Shown here piece by piece: positions 8,681 through 15,870 of a DNA stretch of 33,755 nucleotides. The DNA is taken from assembly GCA_020851325.1 (NCBI GenBank), contig JADZCY010000392.1, forward strand, positions 1-33,755, read 5' to 3'. The notes under the pieces were generated by a model. The model did no database searches. It worked only from the letters and a program-made list of their open reading frames with translations, and was not told where the DNA came from. The DNA is from Acidobacteriota bacterium. GTDB lineage: Bacteria; Acidobacteriota; Vicinamibacteria; Vicinamibacterales; UBA2999. The position numbers and the translations under genes were made by a program. The first letter of the stretch is position 1; the number at the start of each line of letters is the position of its first letter.

Positions 8681-8696
8681 TGTGGGTGATATTACA
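8678..8696 (-). promoter_or_regulatory. padR -10 element and near-leaderless start
   Basis: On the minus strand TGTAATATCA gives a good -10 (TAATAT, 8694-8689). Only eight bases separate it from the padR ATG, so the transcript would begin at or next to the start codon. CCACATTGTGG, a perfect 11-base palindrome across the start codon, could be a repressor site. No convincing -35 element is seen. Confidence 0.35.
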
Positions 8697-8835
8697 GCAA
8701 GGCGGGGCTGCCTTGACGGATCGGTGCAGCCCAGCAAACTACCTTGCAATTGTGGAGTGGAGATCCATGATTACAGGGATGATTTCCCGACCACGTCGTC
8801 CCCTCCGTTCGTGTTCGCCGTTACCTGGAGCCAAG

Positions 8836-10635
8836 ATGCAGAGACCTGACACCCGAAGGACGCGGTTCACCGCCGCCATGCTCGTGCTGGCGGCGCTCGT
8901 TGCGCTCGGCAGCCATGCAGGAAGCGGCCAGAGCGTCCTGCACGGTCAAGCCGCGAGCGCGCCGGCCGCGCCGCAGACGCCGGCCACACCTCAAGCACCT
9001 GCCGCGCCTGCGCCGCCTGCAGGGACGCCGGCGACGATTCCGGCATCTGTGGTCACCGCGGCGGAGAAGATCGCCAACGACCCGCAGATCGCCGCGCTGC
9101 TCAAGGAGCAGAGCACGGATGCGGCCGCCAAGGCGCGCTGGAATCAGTTCCTCGAAATCACGCGCATCCCGTCGCCGCCGCGGTACGAACTCTGGAAGGC
9201 GGCGGAGATCCATCGCCGGCTGGTGAGCGAATGGGGATTCTCGCCGGACGAGGTCGTCACGCGCGCCGACGGGACGATCGCCGGCACCGACACGAACATC
9301 GTTGACGGCCTGCCGGTCTACAACGCGTGCGTCGTGATCAAGGGCTCGTATTCGAGTGGCGCCGGCGCGCAGCACTACAAGGGCGAGTATCCGAAAGTCC
9401 TCGTCGAAGGGCACATCGACGTCGTCAATCCGGAAGTGCTGCCGCCGCCGAGCGACCCCTTCCTCCGCATCAAGCTGCAGCCGTACGCGCAGCCTGTCGT
9501 CGCGACGCCCGCCGAACTGGCCGCCATCAAAGACGAACTGTCGTTCGACGCCGCCGGTCGCGTCATTGAGAACGAGCAGTACGCACGCGCGAGCCAGATC
9601 TTCGCGAACGCCGCGGCCGCCGAAGCCGGTGGTGGCGTGCGCATCTACCTGCCCGGCTACGGCGACATGATGGCCAGCACGTCGAACGCGTTCGTGATGG
9701 CGGCGGCGATGAAGAAGCACAAGATTCGCCCGGTGTACGACATCTGGATCTGCGGCACCGCCGGCGAAGAGGGCAAGGGCAACCTGGCCGGCGTCAAGCA
9801 GCTGTATGGATTCGACCAGGGTCTCGGCACCGGTTCCAATCCCCTGAACTTCGTCGCCAACTTCGGCCTCGAGGGCGGCGGCACCGTCAACTTCATCGGC
9901 AGCTACCGCTTCGAGATGAAGTTCAAGGCGCCATCGCCGCGCCCGGATGGTCCGAGCGCACCGGCGGCCATGGCGGCGGCCATCGCGAAGATCGCCGACG
10001 TCAAGACGCCGTCGGACCTGGGCCCCGCGCCGCGCACCACCTACACCGTCGGCCGCGCCAGCTGCGAGCCTCCGCCCGCGCCTGGCACGAGCGTGCCGAG
10101 CTGCACGCTCGAAGTGGACATGCGCTCGACGCGTAAGGAAACGCTCGATGTGATGCGCAACACCATCGAGCCGATGTTCCAGGCCGGTGTGTCCGCCGAG
10201 AACGCGCGGCATGGGCGCCGGGATGGGAGCGATGAAGCCATCAGCCTCGAGCTGCTGTGGTACGGGTTGCGGCCGGCCTACGTGGCCGAGAGCGTCGACA
10301 ACGTCGCGGTCCACGCCGGGCTCCAGTCGGGCATCCAGCTGGGCGCGATCAAGTCCCCCATGGTCGGCACCGGCTCGGGCAGCTTGAACGACAACGTGCC
10401 GGCGCACACCGGCGTCCCGACCTATCAGTTCAGCCTGGCGTCGTCGGCCGCCGGCGCGGGCGGCCATGCGTTCTGGGAGTGGGGCACGCGCGGCCTGCCC
10501 GCCAACGAAGTGTCCCGCATGCACCGCGTCCTCACGGCGGCGTTGATCGTGTCGGGATTCCACGCCGCGGATGGCACCGTCGTGCCGCCAGCCATCGGTC
10601 CGATGGGCAAGCGAACTCGAGAAGTCGTCCGCTAA
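8836..10635 (+). CDS. secreted M20-family metallopeptidase
   Basis: A 599-residue exported hydrolase related to M20 dipeptidases and carboxypeptidases. Residues 1-32 are a signal peptide (FTAAMLVLAALVALGS core). An Ala/Pro-rich linker follows (about 39-70), then the catalytic domain. Visible metal and catalytic residues are H193 and D195 in VEGHIDVV, D277 in GYGDMMAS, E311/E312 in GTAGEEGKGN, E346 in FGLEGG, and H544 in GGHAFWEWG. The insert at 350-455, where M20 enzymes carry the dimerisation domain, lacks the usual GGHSS motif. The next gene encodes that missing type of domain, 17 bases downstream. The ATG at 8836 is chosen because GGAG lies eight bases upstream and the signal peptide begins there. 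Substrate is unknown. Confidence 0.85.
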   Translation: MQRPDTRRTRFTAAMLVLAALVALGSHAGSGQSVLHGQAASAPAAPQTPATPQAPAAPAPPAGTPATIPASVVTAAEKIANDPQIAALLKEQSTDAAAKARWNQFLEITRIPSPPRYELWKAAEIHRRLVSEWGFSPDEVVTRADGTIAGTDTNIVDGLPVYNACVVIKGSYSSGAGAQHYKGEYPKVLVEGHIDVVNPEVLPPPSDPFLRIKLQPYAQPVVATPAELAAIKDELSFDAAGRVIENEQYARASQIFANAAAAEAGGGVRIYLPGYGDMMASTSNAFVMAAAMKKHKIRPVYDIWICGTAGEEGKGNLAGVKQLYGFDQGLGTGSNPLNFVANFGLEGGGTVNFIGSYRFEMKFKAPSPRPDGPSAPAAMAAAIAKIADVKTPSDLGPAPRTTYTVGRASCEPPPAPGTSVPSCTLEVDMRSTRKETLDVMRNTIEPMFQAGVSAENARHGRRDGSDEAISLELLWYGLRPAYVAESVDNVAVHAGLQSGIQLGAIKSPMVGTGSGSLNDNVPAHTGVPTYQFSLASSAAGAGGHAFWEWGTRGLPANEVSRMHRVLTAALIVSGFHAADGTVVPPAIGPMGKRTREVVR

Positions 10636-10652
10636 CGCTGGAGCATCCGATC

Positions 10653-11090
10653 ATGAAGCGCTTGATGTACTCGCTCGTATTCGTCGTCAGTGTCGTCGCG
10701 GCCGGCACGACCGCCCTTGCCCAGCAGTCCGGAGACCTGCGCATCGAGTTCCAGGGCCCCGGCGGCCACAGTTCCGGCAACTATGGACGGGTCAGCGCCC
10801 TCCACGCCGCTGCCCGCACCGTCATCCTGATGCAGGAGGCGCTGCCGGCCGGCAGTTACCAGATCCTGAACCTGACCGGCGGCAACTCGGTCAACGCGAT
10901 CGCGTCGGACGGCCTCATCGAACTGAAGTTGACCGCCGGCAGTGCCGCTGCCTACAAGGAACTCGTGGCTGCGGTGACGAAGGCGGCGGCCGACGGCGCC
11001 GCGGCCGAGAACGCGTTTCGCGGCGTGAAGCCGGGCGACCTGACCAGCGGCGCCCCGGCTACGGTGCGATCGATCGTCACGCCGCGCTGA
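10653..11090 (+). CDS. small secreted protein resembling an isolated M20 dimerisation domain
   Basis: A 145-residue protein. Residues 1-24 are a signal peptide (MKRLMYSLVFVVSVVAAGTT, then ALAQ). The mature part resembles the small lid/dimerisation domain of M20 peptidases: GPGGHSSGNYGRVSALHAAA at 35-54 and LTGGNSVNAIASDG at 74-87. These match the family's GxGGHSS and GGxxxNxIP blocks. No metal-binding catalytic domain is attached. The gene lies 17 bases after the M20 peptidase, whose own insert lacks the motif, so the two may assemble in the periplasm. A GGAG lies about ten bases upstream of the ATG. Function as a partner subunit is inference; a decayed duplicate of a full M20 gene is the alternative. 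Confidence 0.72.
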   Translation: MKRLMYSLVFVVSVVAAGTTALAQQSGDLRIEFQGPGGHSSGNYGRVSALHAAARTVILMQEALPAGSYQILNLTGGNSVNAIASDGLIELKLTAGSAAAYKELVAAVTKAAADGAAAENAFRGVKPGDLTSGAPATVRSIVTPR

Positions 11091-11158
11091 GTGCGTGTAT
11101 CGAGACGCGCGTCGCTGGACACTGACTGACGCATCACCGCCGCGGCAACGCTGCACCA

Positions 11159-11713
11159 TCAGTGTGTCGCGGCGGCGTCGAAAACTCGCTCGTAACACAG
11201 CACCGGCTGCGGTGCGTCGACAGCGAGATTCGGGAACCGCACCAGCCGTGACCAACTCGCGTCGCGCGTGAACCCGCACTTCTCGAGCACGTGCGCGGAC
11301 GCGCGGTGCTCGTGATGACAGATTGCGTAGAGACGCGCCATGTGCAGGCGGCGCGCCAGATCGACCATCGCGTGCAGCGCTTCGGTGGCATAGCCGAGAC
11401 CCCATGCATCCTTCGCGAGGACGTAGCCGGTGCTCGCTTCGCCGGCGCGCTCGAAGGCGAGGCCGGTGCTGCCAAGCAACCGACCGTCCGAGCGTCCTCG
11501 AATGACGTAAGGCCCCGCGGGCCAGCGCTGCCACTCCGCGTCACTGAACGCGAGGAACTCCTGCGTGTCGATCACGGAGCGGTGCCGCGGCCACGCCATG
11601 TAACGCGTGACGTCCGGATCGCTCGCATACCGCGCGAACATCTCGCCGGCATCCGCCGCGGTCGGCGCGGTCAGGCGCAGACGATCGGTCTCCAACTGAA
11701 TCGGTGCCTTCAC
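11159..11713 (-). CDS. GNAT acetyltransferase, RimJ/RimL type
   Basis: A 184-residue N-acetyltransferase that would use acetyl-CoA to modify an amine. It opens with the RimJ/RimL signature (LETDRLRLTAPTAADAGEMF). Strands and the YVLAKDAWGLGYATEAL acetyl-CoA pyrophosphate loop lie near residues 96-113 (the Q/R-x-x-G-x-A motif appears as WGLGYATEA). The late block SAHVLEKCGF near 139-148 is also typical. Substrates in this subfamily include ribosomal protein N-termini and small molecules; none can be chosen here. It is divergent from the DUF6883 gene, with a 117-base intergenic region. Confidence 0.88.
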   Translation of the reverse strand: MKAPIQLETDRLRLTAPTAADAGEMFARYASDPDVTRYMAWPRHRSVIDTQEFLAFSDAEWQRWPAGPYVIRGRSDGRLLGSTGLAFERAGEASTGYVLAKDAWGLGYATEALHAMVDLARRLHMARLYAICHHEHRASAHVLEKCGFTRDASWSRLVRFPNLAVDAPQPVLCYERVFDAAATH

Positions 11714-11818
11714 GCGTAGTCCTCACAACTGCAGCCGTTCCGGCTGGTGACGATCATTTCCGCGACCTCCAGGACGGCCGCGGATGGCGTGTGGCGATGC
11801 AGCCTGGTGGCGTTGCCG

Positions 11819-11830
11819 TAGTATCTTGAC
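11819..11830 (+). promoter_or_regulatory. putative -10 element for the DUF6883/DUF4926 pair
   Basis: TAGTAT at 11819-11824 lies six bases before the GTG start at 11831, which would give a leaderless transcript. No ribosome-binding site precedes the GTG, in keeping with that reading. The -35 region is not convincing. The rest of the 117-base divergent region shows nothing clear. Confidence 0.3.
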
Positions 11831-12163
11831 GTGCGGCTCCCTGGCGCCAACTCGGCGGTCGTCGACATCAACAAGCTCACTGGCTATTGTCTCGACCCGG
11901 ACCATCCACGGGGAAAGCACAAGGCCCGTGTGTTTGCGTCGGCGCTGGGCTTGACGGTCGCCAACGCCGATGCATTGCGGTTGGCTCTGCTCGAAGCCGC
12001 GGCCAGCAGTGACGCCCGCCTGTCGTTCGCCGACGAGTTCGGCGAGCGCTACGTGCTAGAGTTTTCTATGCGGGGGCCTGGCGGCACCGCCACCATCGTC
12101 AGTTCGTGGATTGTGAGAGGTGGGGAGTTGTTCCCCCGGCTCACCTCCTGCTACGTGAAGTAG
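11831..12163 (+). CDS. DUF6883-family protein
   Basis: A 110-residue protein. The segment VDINKLTGYCLDPDHPRGKH followed by KARVFASALGL is the characteristic start of DUF6883: a leucine-rich strand, then the Pro-x-Gly-x-His-Lys motif. The C-terminal half has alternating strands (ATIVSSWIV). Its job is unknown. Proteins of this family are often encoded next to DUF4926 proteins, as here, and the pair resembles a toxin-antitoxin or immunity module by size and layout only. The start is GTG at 11831. The DUF4926 gene begins eight bases after the stop. Confidence 0.72.
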   Translation: MRLPGANSAVVDINKLTGYCLDPDHPRGKHKARVFASALGLTVANADALRLALLEAAASSDARLSFADEFGERYVLEFSMRGPGGTATIVSSWIVRGGELFPRLTSCYVK

Positions 12164-12171
12164 AGGCGAAC

Positions 12172-12387
12172 ATGAATACCACACCGCGCCTGCTGGATGT
12201 TGTGGCGCTGCTCGCCGACCTCCCATCGCTGAATCTCCGCCGAGGGCAAGTCGGAACTGTCGTTGAGATATTCGACCGCGCGTGTGAAGTCGAGTTCTCG
12301 GACGACGAAGGCCGCACCTACGCGCAGGCCGCGCTGTCGCCTGAGCAGCTGCTGGTGCTTCACCATCGCCCAACCCAGGCCGCGTAG
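12172..12387 (+). CDS. DUF4926-family protein
   Basis: A 71-residue protein. The segments LDVVALLADLPSLNLRRGQV and GTVVEIF ... EVEFSDDEGRTYAQAAL ... QLLVL form a small SH3-like barrel. They match DUF4926, whose hallmark is 'D.V.L..d.P...L..G..GtVv'. An AGAGG lies eight bases before the ATG, and the DUF6883 stop is eight bases upstream, so the two are co-transcribed. The function is not established. The protein may bind or restrain its DUF6883 partner, which is inference from repeated pairing. The 13-bp repeat array begins within 20 bases of the stop codon. Confidence 0.75.
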   Translation: MNTTPRLLDVVALLADLPSLNLRRGQVGTVVEIFDRACEVEFSDDEGRTYAQAALSPEQLLVLHHRPTQAA

Positions 12388-12404
12388 GCGGCGTCCGAAC
12401 GAGC

Positions 12405-12481
12405 CTGCCGCACGATCGTGAGCACCCTCGTGTCGCACCTTCGTGCAGCACGTCCGTGTCGCACCCCCGTGCAGCACGTCC
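12405..12481 (+). repeat. tandem 13-bp repeat array A (GTGC-N-GCAC type)
   Basis: About six head-to-tail units of 13 bases (one of 12) follow the form GTGYAGCACCNYC or GTGTCGCACNNNC, beginning at about 12405, 12418, 12430, 12443, 12456 and 12469. The best units contain the 9-base palindrome GTGCAGCAC. The array ends 48 bases before the start of the VOC gene, so it may overlap that gene's promoter. The same unit forms array B on the other side of the gene, in the same orientation. Confidence 0.85.
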
Positions 12482-12529
12482 GTGTCTGCGTGCTAGCATG
12501 CGCGTTCGACCGGACATCAGGGAGGGTAC

Positions 12530-12934
12530 ATGGCGACCACAGACAACTCGCTGTCCCAGCTCAGCTCGCTCGTTCCCAGCTTCACCGTCGATGATCTGCA
12601 GGCGAGCCTCCGCTTCTACGAGGCGCTCGGCTTCATCGTCGAAGAACGATGGGAGGAGAACGGGACGCTGCTTGGCGTCATGATGCGCTCCGGCCGATGT
12701 GAGGTCGGCCTGAACCAGGACGACTGGAAGAAGGGACGCGATCGCCAGAAGGGCCTCGGCATGCGGATGTACATGTCGACGGCGCAGAACATCGACGAGA
12801 TCGCGGCGCGCGCCAAGAGCGGCGGTGTCACCCTCAAGTCCGAGCCGCACGACACCGAGTGGAAGACGCGGGCATTCGAAGTCGTAGATCCCGACGGTTT
12901 CGTGTGGACGATTGGTTCCGAGATGACAGCCTGA
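12530..12934 (+). CDS. VOC-superfamily (glyoxalase/bleomycin-resistance-like) protein
   Basis: A 134-residue protein of the vicinal-oxygen-chelate fold. The start of the first beta-alpha-beta unit is VPSFTVDDLQASLRFYEALG at residues 14-33. The closing strand FEVVDPDGFVWTIG at 115-128 is the classic glyoxalase/dioxygenase ending, with E116 as a possible metal ligand. Members include glyoxalase I, extradiol dioxygenases and antibiotic-binding proteins, so the substrate is open. One copy of the gene would function as a homodimer. AGGGAGG stands six bases before the ATG. The gene sits alone between the two 13-bp repeat arrays and converges on the acyltransferase gene to its right. Confidence 0.87.
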   Translation: MATTDNSLSQLSSLVPSFTVDDLQASLRFYEALGFIVEERWEENGTLLGVMMRSGRCEVGLNQDDWKKGRDRQKGLGMRMYMSTAQNIDEIAARAKSGGVTLKSEPHDTEWKTRAFEVVDPDGFVWTIGSEMTA

Positions 12935-12957
12935 GACGACGCGCTGCGCCCGCGCTT

Positions 12958-13061
12958 GCATCGCACCGACGTGCCGCACCATCGTGCCGCACCTCCGTGC
13001 AGCACCATCGTGCAGCACCTCCGTGTAGCACCCTCGTGTAGCACCCTCGTGCAGCACCATC
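12958..13061 (+). repeat. tandem 13-bp repeat array B (GTGC-N-GCAC type)
   Basis: One degenerate unit (12958-12970) is followed by seven exact-length 13-base units beginning at 12971, 12984, 12997, 13010, 13023, 13036 and 13049. The units alternate GTGCCGCACCATC, GTGCAGCACCTCC and GTGTAGCACCCTC. The array fills the gap between the VOC stop (12934) and the stop of the convergent gene, and its last unit overlaps that stop codon. The period is constant with no spacers, so this is not a CRISPR. Confidence 0.9.
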
Positions 13062-14160
13062 ACGGTGAAACCATCTGCCGCTTGAAATGCCGAACCCGTT
13101 CGAGCGCCTCGAGGATTCGTGATCGCGCCGTGCCGGAGTACGCCGTCAGCATCACGTGTTCGCGGACGTCGTTGGTCCACTGACGCTCCCACGCGTAGGG
13201 CTCGCCGGGGAAGTCCACCCTCTCGACGCCGCGCGCGATCAGATCCTCGATGAGCCTGGCCCGCAGATACGTCGCGGCGCCCAGCTCGCGAAACTCGTCG
13301 CTGAACGTCGTCTTCAGATACGCGTACTGGCGGCCCGTCAGGTAGCCGAGGTTGTAGGCCGCGGCGCGGCCATCGATCGTCAACCACTGCACGTGAAGAC
13401 GGCCGTCGGCCCACGCGCTGGCGCAGACGCGCCGCCAGAACTCGGCGGCCGCCGTCCCCGGCTCCATCGCCCATTGGTGCCAGTGCTTCCAACTCGTCTG
13501 CTCGATGGCCAGAATGCGTTCGAACGTGTCGCCGAACATCGCGGCGTCCGTGTCACCGGCGATCACGGTCACCTCCGTCTGATGCGCTTCCAGTTTCTTG
13601 TGCACGCGCTTCAGGTGATTGCGGAACTTGGCGCTCCGATCAGCGAGGTAGGCGTCGAAGCTCCGCGGCAGCGGCAACACGTACGACGGCGGCTCGGCGC
13701 GCAGCAGCACGCGCAGGCCGCGGCGCCGCAGGGCGGCGAGCACGTGCGGCAGCAGCGGGTGGGTGCGCAACAGCCGCGACATGCGGAAGCGATCCCACGT
13801 GAGACCGATCGCCATCAGCCCTTCGACCAGCGCCTCGGCCACCTCGGGCGACGACTCGGCGACCAGCCAGTCGCTGTGCGTGCTGTGTTCTTCGGCCACC
13901 GGCGTCAGATGCCGGTACGCGCGTCGACGCGTCCGCGTGATCAGCGGAAAGAGACCGACGAGCTCGTCACCGCGACGCAGCACGACGGTGCGGATGTGAT
14001 CCGCGCGCGAGGTGTAGAGCGCGGCGACCGCCGACGTCCACGCGTGGGACAGCGACAGCTCGACGCCGCAGCGATGATAGAGCGCCGTCCATGCATCGCG
14101 CAGCTGCGCCCAGTCGTCGGTGCCGTCGAGTATGGCAATGGTGATCGACGCATCTGTCAC
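13060..14160 (-). CDS. BioF2/CelD-like GNAT-fold acyltransferase
   Basis: A 366-residue protein with two GNAT-like lobes, of the FemAB/CelD (BioF2-like, 'Acetyltransf_6') group. Marker stretches are LSLSHAWTSAVAALY near residue 36, RSAKFRNHLKRVHKKLE near 179-195, and the C-terminal lobe with QWLTIDGRAAAYNLGYLTGR and TYLRARLIEDLIARGVERVD. Relatives act in polysaccharide or envelope synthesis, transferring acyl or aminoacyl groups. No substrate is evident here. The start is GTG at 14160, 22 bases after the stop of the putative barrel protein gene, so the two are probably co-transcribed. The stop codon lies inside the last unit of the 13-bp repeat array. Confidence 0.8.
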   Translation of the reverse strand: MTDASITIAILDGTDDWAQLRDAWTALYHRCGVELSLSHAWTSAVAALYTSRADHIRTVVLRRGDELVGLFPLITRTRRRAYRHLTPVAEEHSTHSDWLVAESSPEVAEALVEGLMAIGLTWDRFRMSRLLRTHPLLPHVLAALRRRGLRVLLRAEPPSYVLPLPRSFDAYLADRSAKFRNHLKRVHKKLEAHQTEVTVIAGDTDAAMFGDTFERILAIEQTSWKHWHQWAMEPGTAAAEFWRRVCASAWADGRLHVQWLTIDGRAAAYNLGYLTGRQYAYLKTTFSDEFRELGAATYLRARLIEDLIARGVERVDFPGEPYAWERQWTNDVREHVMLTAYSGTARSRILEALERVRHFKRQMVSP

Positions 14161-14182
14161 GAGTGGCGTGTCGTCCCCGTCG

Positions 14183-15682
14183 CTACCAGCCCAGCTTCAG
14201 GCGCCGCAGCAGGCGCGCCTCGAACACCTGACCCATCGCCGGCGACAGGCCGGCGCGATAGCTGTAGGTGAAGAGCAGCCGCGTCGCCGCCACGACCGGC
14301 AGGTCGGTGGTGAGTCGCAGCACGCGCAGCAACTGGCTGGCATCATCGGTGAAACCGAGTTCCGTTTCGCCGGTCAGCGCGGTGTCGTTCAGCAGGCCGA
14401 CGCGACCGGTGACGCGCGAGCGCATGCTGCGTCCCGTCTGCGTGTCCGAGCCCGCCGTCAGACCGGCACGGAGGTCGAGACAGCCGGCGCAGCGTGCCGT
14501 CACCGCCGGAAAATCCACTTCCACTCTCGTCGTCTGATCGTCGTCTCCGATGACGGTTTCATCCGAGCGCTGCTGGTGCACGTAGCGCACCGCCAGACGA
14601 CCCGCGCCCTTCTGCCGCCAGGCCAGCGACGTGCTCACCGATTCCTTCGAGCCGGTTCGCTCACGCTGTCGCGCCGTGATCAACTGCCCGCCGGAAAAGC
14701 CTTCGTAGGCCACGCGCACGGAGCCGTTGACGGTGGCCGCGGCGGCGGGACGCGCTGACGGGCGTGACGAACTCGCCTGCGCGACGACGGTGAGATGGGG
14801 TAGCGGCTGCACCTCGGCGCGCGCCAGTTCGCGATCGCGCGTCGAGACGACGCCCGCGCCGATGTCGCCCGACGTGTCGGTGGGCGAGGCGGCGCCGCGG
14901 ACGGCGCTGGTTTCGATACCCGCACGCGCCCACTGCCCGACGAGACGCGCCGACGCCAGCGGCGTCCACGCGGTGTCGGCCGTGCCGGCCAGGCCGACGT
15001 CGGAGGCCAGCGTCAGGTTGTCGGCCACGTTCGCCCGCACCGCCGTGCCAACCCGACCCTGTCGATCGGTGTCGCCAACGGCAAACAGCACCTGCGGCGT
15101 CACCGACACGCGTCCGCCAGGCGTGAAGTCGACCGCGGCCGCGGCAAGTGCGGGCGCGGTCGCGTCGGGCGCAGCGGCCAAGGCCTCCGGCGTGCGTTCA
15201 CCAAACGTCAGGCTCATCGGCGCGCCGCCCGTGGTGGTCATCGTCACGCCGCGGATCGGCGTGGTGAGCCCGGCCCCCGCGAGAGGTCCGCTGCGGAACA
15301 CGGCCGGCAGCGGCTGATCACCCACGCGCGAGGCGACGACGACATGCCCCATGTCGAAGTCCGGCAGCGTGAGGATCAGGTGGTTGAGCCGCGGACCGCT
15401 CGTGTCGGTGACGAACGTGAACGACGGCAGCTTGAGTCCGCGCGAGGTGGCCGGTGCGGGATCGGCAAAGTCCAGGCTGACGAGCGTGGCCGTCCCCGAG
15501 CCGACCACCGTCATCGTCGTTGGCGGCGCGGATCCCTGCGCCGCGGCCACCACGGGGACGCAGGCGCCGAGGACAGCAGCGACAAGCCGCGTCAGACCGA
15601 CGCGCCGGCACGGTGCGGCGGGCCGACGAGCGTGAACGATCGCAGTCGCGATGGAAGCGAAGAAGAACGCGCGACGGAACAC
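14183..15682 (-). CDS. putative outer-membrane beta-barrel or surface protein
   Basis: About 499 residues with a hydrophobic N-terminus (RLVAAVLGACVPVVAAAQ) that looks like a signal peptide cleaved after AAA. The mature part is rich in alternating strand patterns and Thr, Ala, Gly and Arg. It ends in LLRRLKLGW, an aromatic C-terminus typical of outer-membrane barrels. The second half (about 230-499) reads as repeated amphipathic hairpins such as GSVRVAYEGF and GRLAVRYVHQQ. Two cysteines sit close together in ARCAGCLDLRAG. I recognise no named family. The start is uncertain: GTG at 15682 is used, and the longer frame to 15859 covers the promoter region of the divergent gene. It precedes the acyltransferase by 22 bases. 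Confidence 0.55.
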   Translation of the reverse strand: MFRRAFFFASIATAIVHARRPAAPCRRVGLTRLVAAVLGACVPVVAAAQGSAPPTTMTVVGSGTATLVSLDFADPAPATSRGLKLPSFTFVTDTSGPRLNHLILTLPDFDMGHVVVASRVGDQPLPAVFRSGPLAGAGLTTPIRGVTMTTTGGAPMSLTFGERTPEALAAAPDATAPALAAAAVDFTPGGRVSVTPQVLFAVGDTDRQGRVGTAVRANVADNLTLASDVGLAGTADTAWTPLASARLVGQWARAGIETSAVRGAASPTDTSGDIGAGVVSTRDRELARAEVQPLPHLTVVAQASSSRPSARPAAAATVNGSVRVAYEGFSGGQLITARQRERTGSKESVSTSLAWRQKGAGRLAVRYVHQQRSDETVIGDDDQTTRVEVDFPAVTARCAGCLDLRAGLTAGSDTQTGRSMRSRVTGRVGLLNDTALTGETELGFTDDASQLLRVLRLTTDLPVVAATRLLFTYSYRAGLSPAMGQVFEARLLRRLKLGW

Positions 15683-15870
15683 TTGCTCCAGAGTAGCCGA
15701 GGTTGGCCCGTGCGGATCCACGATGTTGTCGGGCCGTGTCACGCGAAGCGCGACCGTAGCGGCGATTTCCCTCGAGGCTGAGCCCTCGCGCGCCTCGTTT
15801 CCGCTTCTATTCAACGAAGCGGACCATGCCGCTCGTTCAGCCGCCTCGATTCCCGTCACAAAGGATCCCC

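Noticed and set aside
8680-8835. Upstream start of the M20 peptidase at 8680
   Set aside because: It would add 52 residues before a complete signal peptide and overlap the padR start; the ATG at 8836 has a good ribosome-binding site.
8821-10563. 580-residue open frame on the minus strand
   Set aside because: Antisense of the M20 peptidase, with composition typical of shadow frames and no signal peptide or motif.
12405-13061. CRISPR-like repeats
   Set aside because: The unit is only 13 bases with no spacers, the arrays flank a normal gene, and no cas gene is present.
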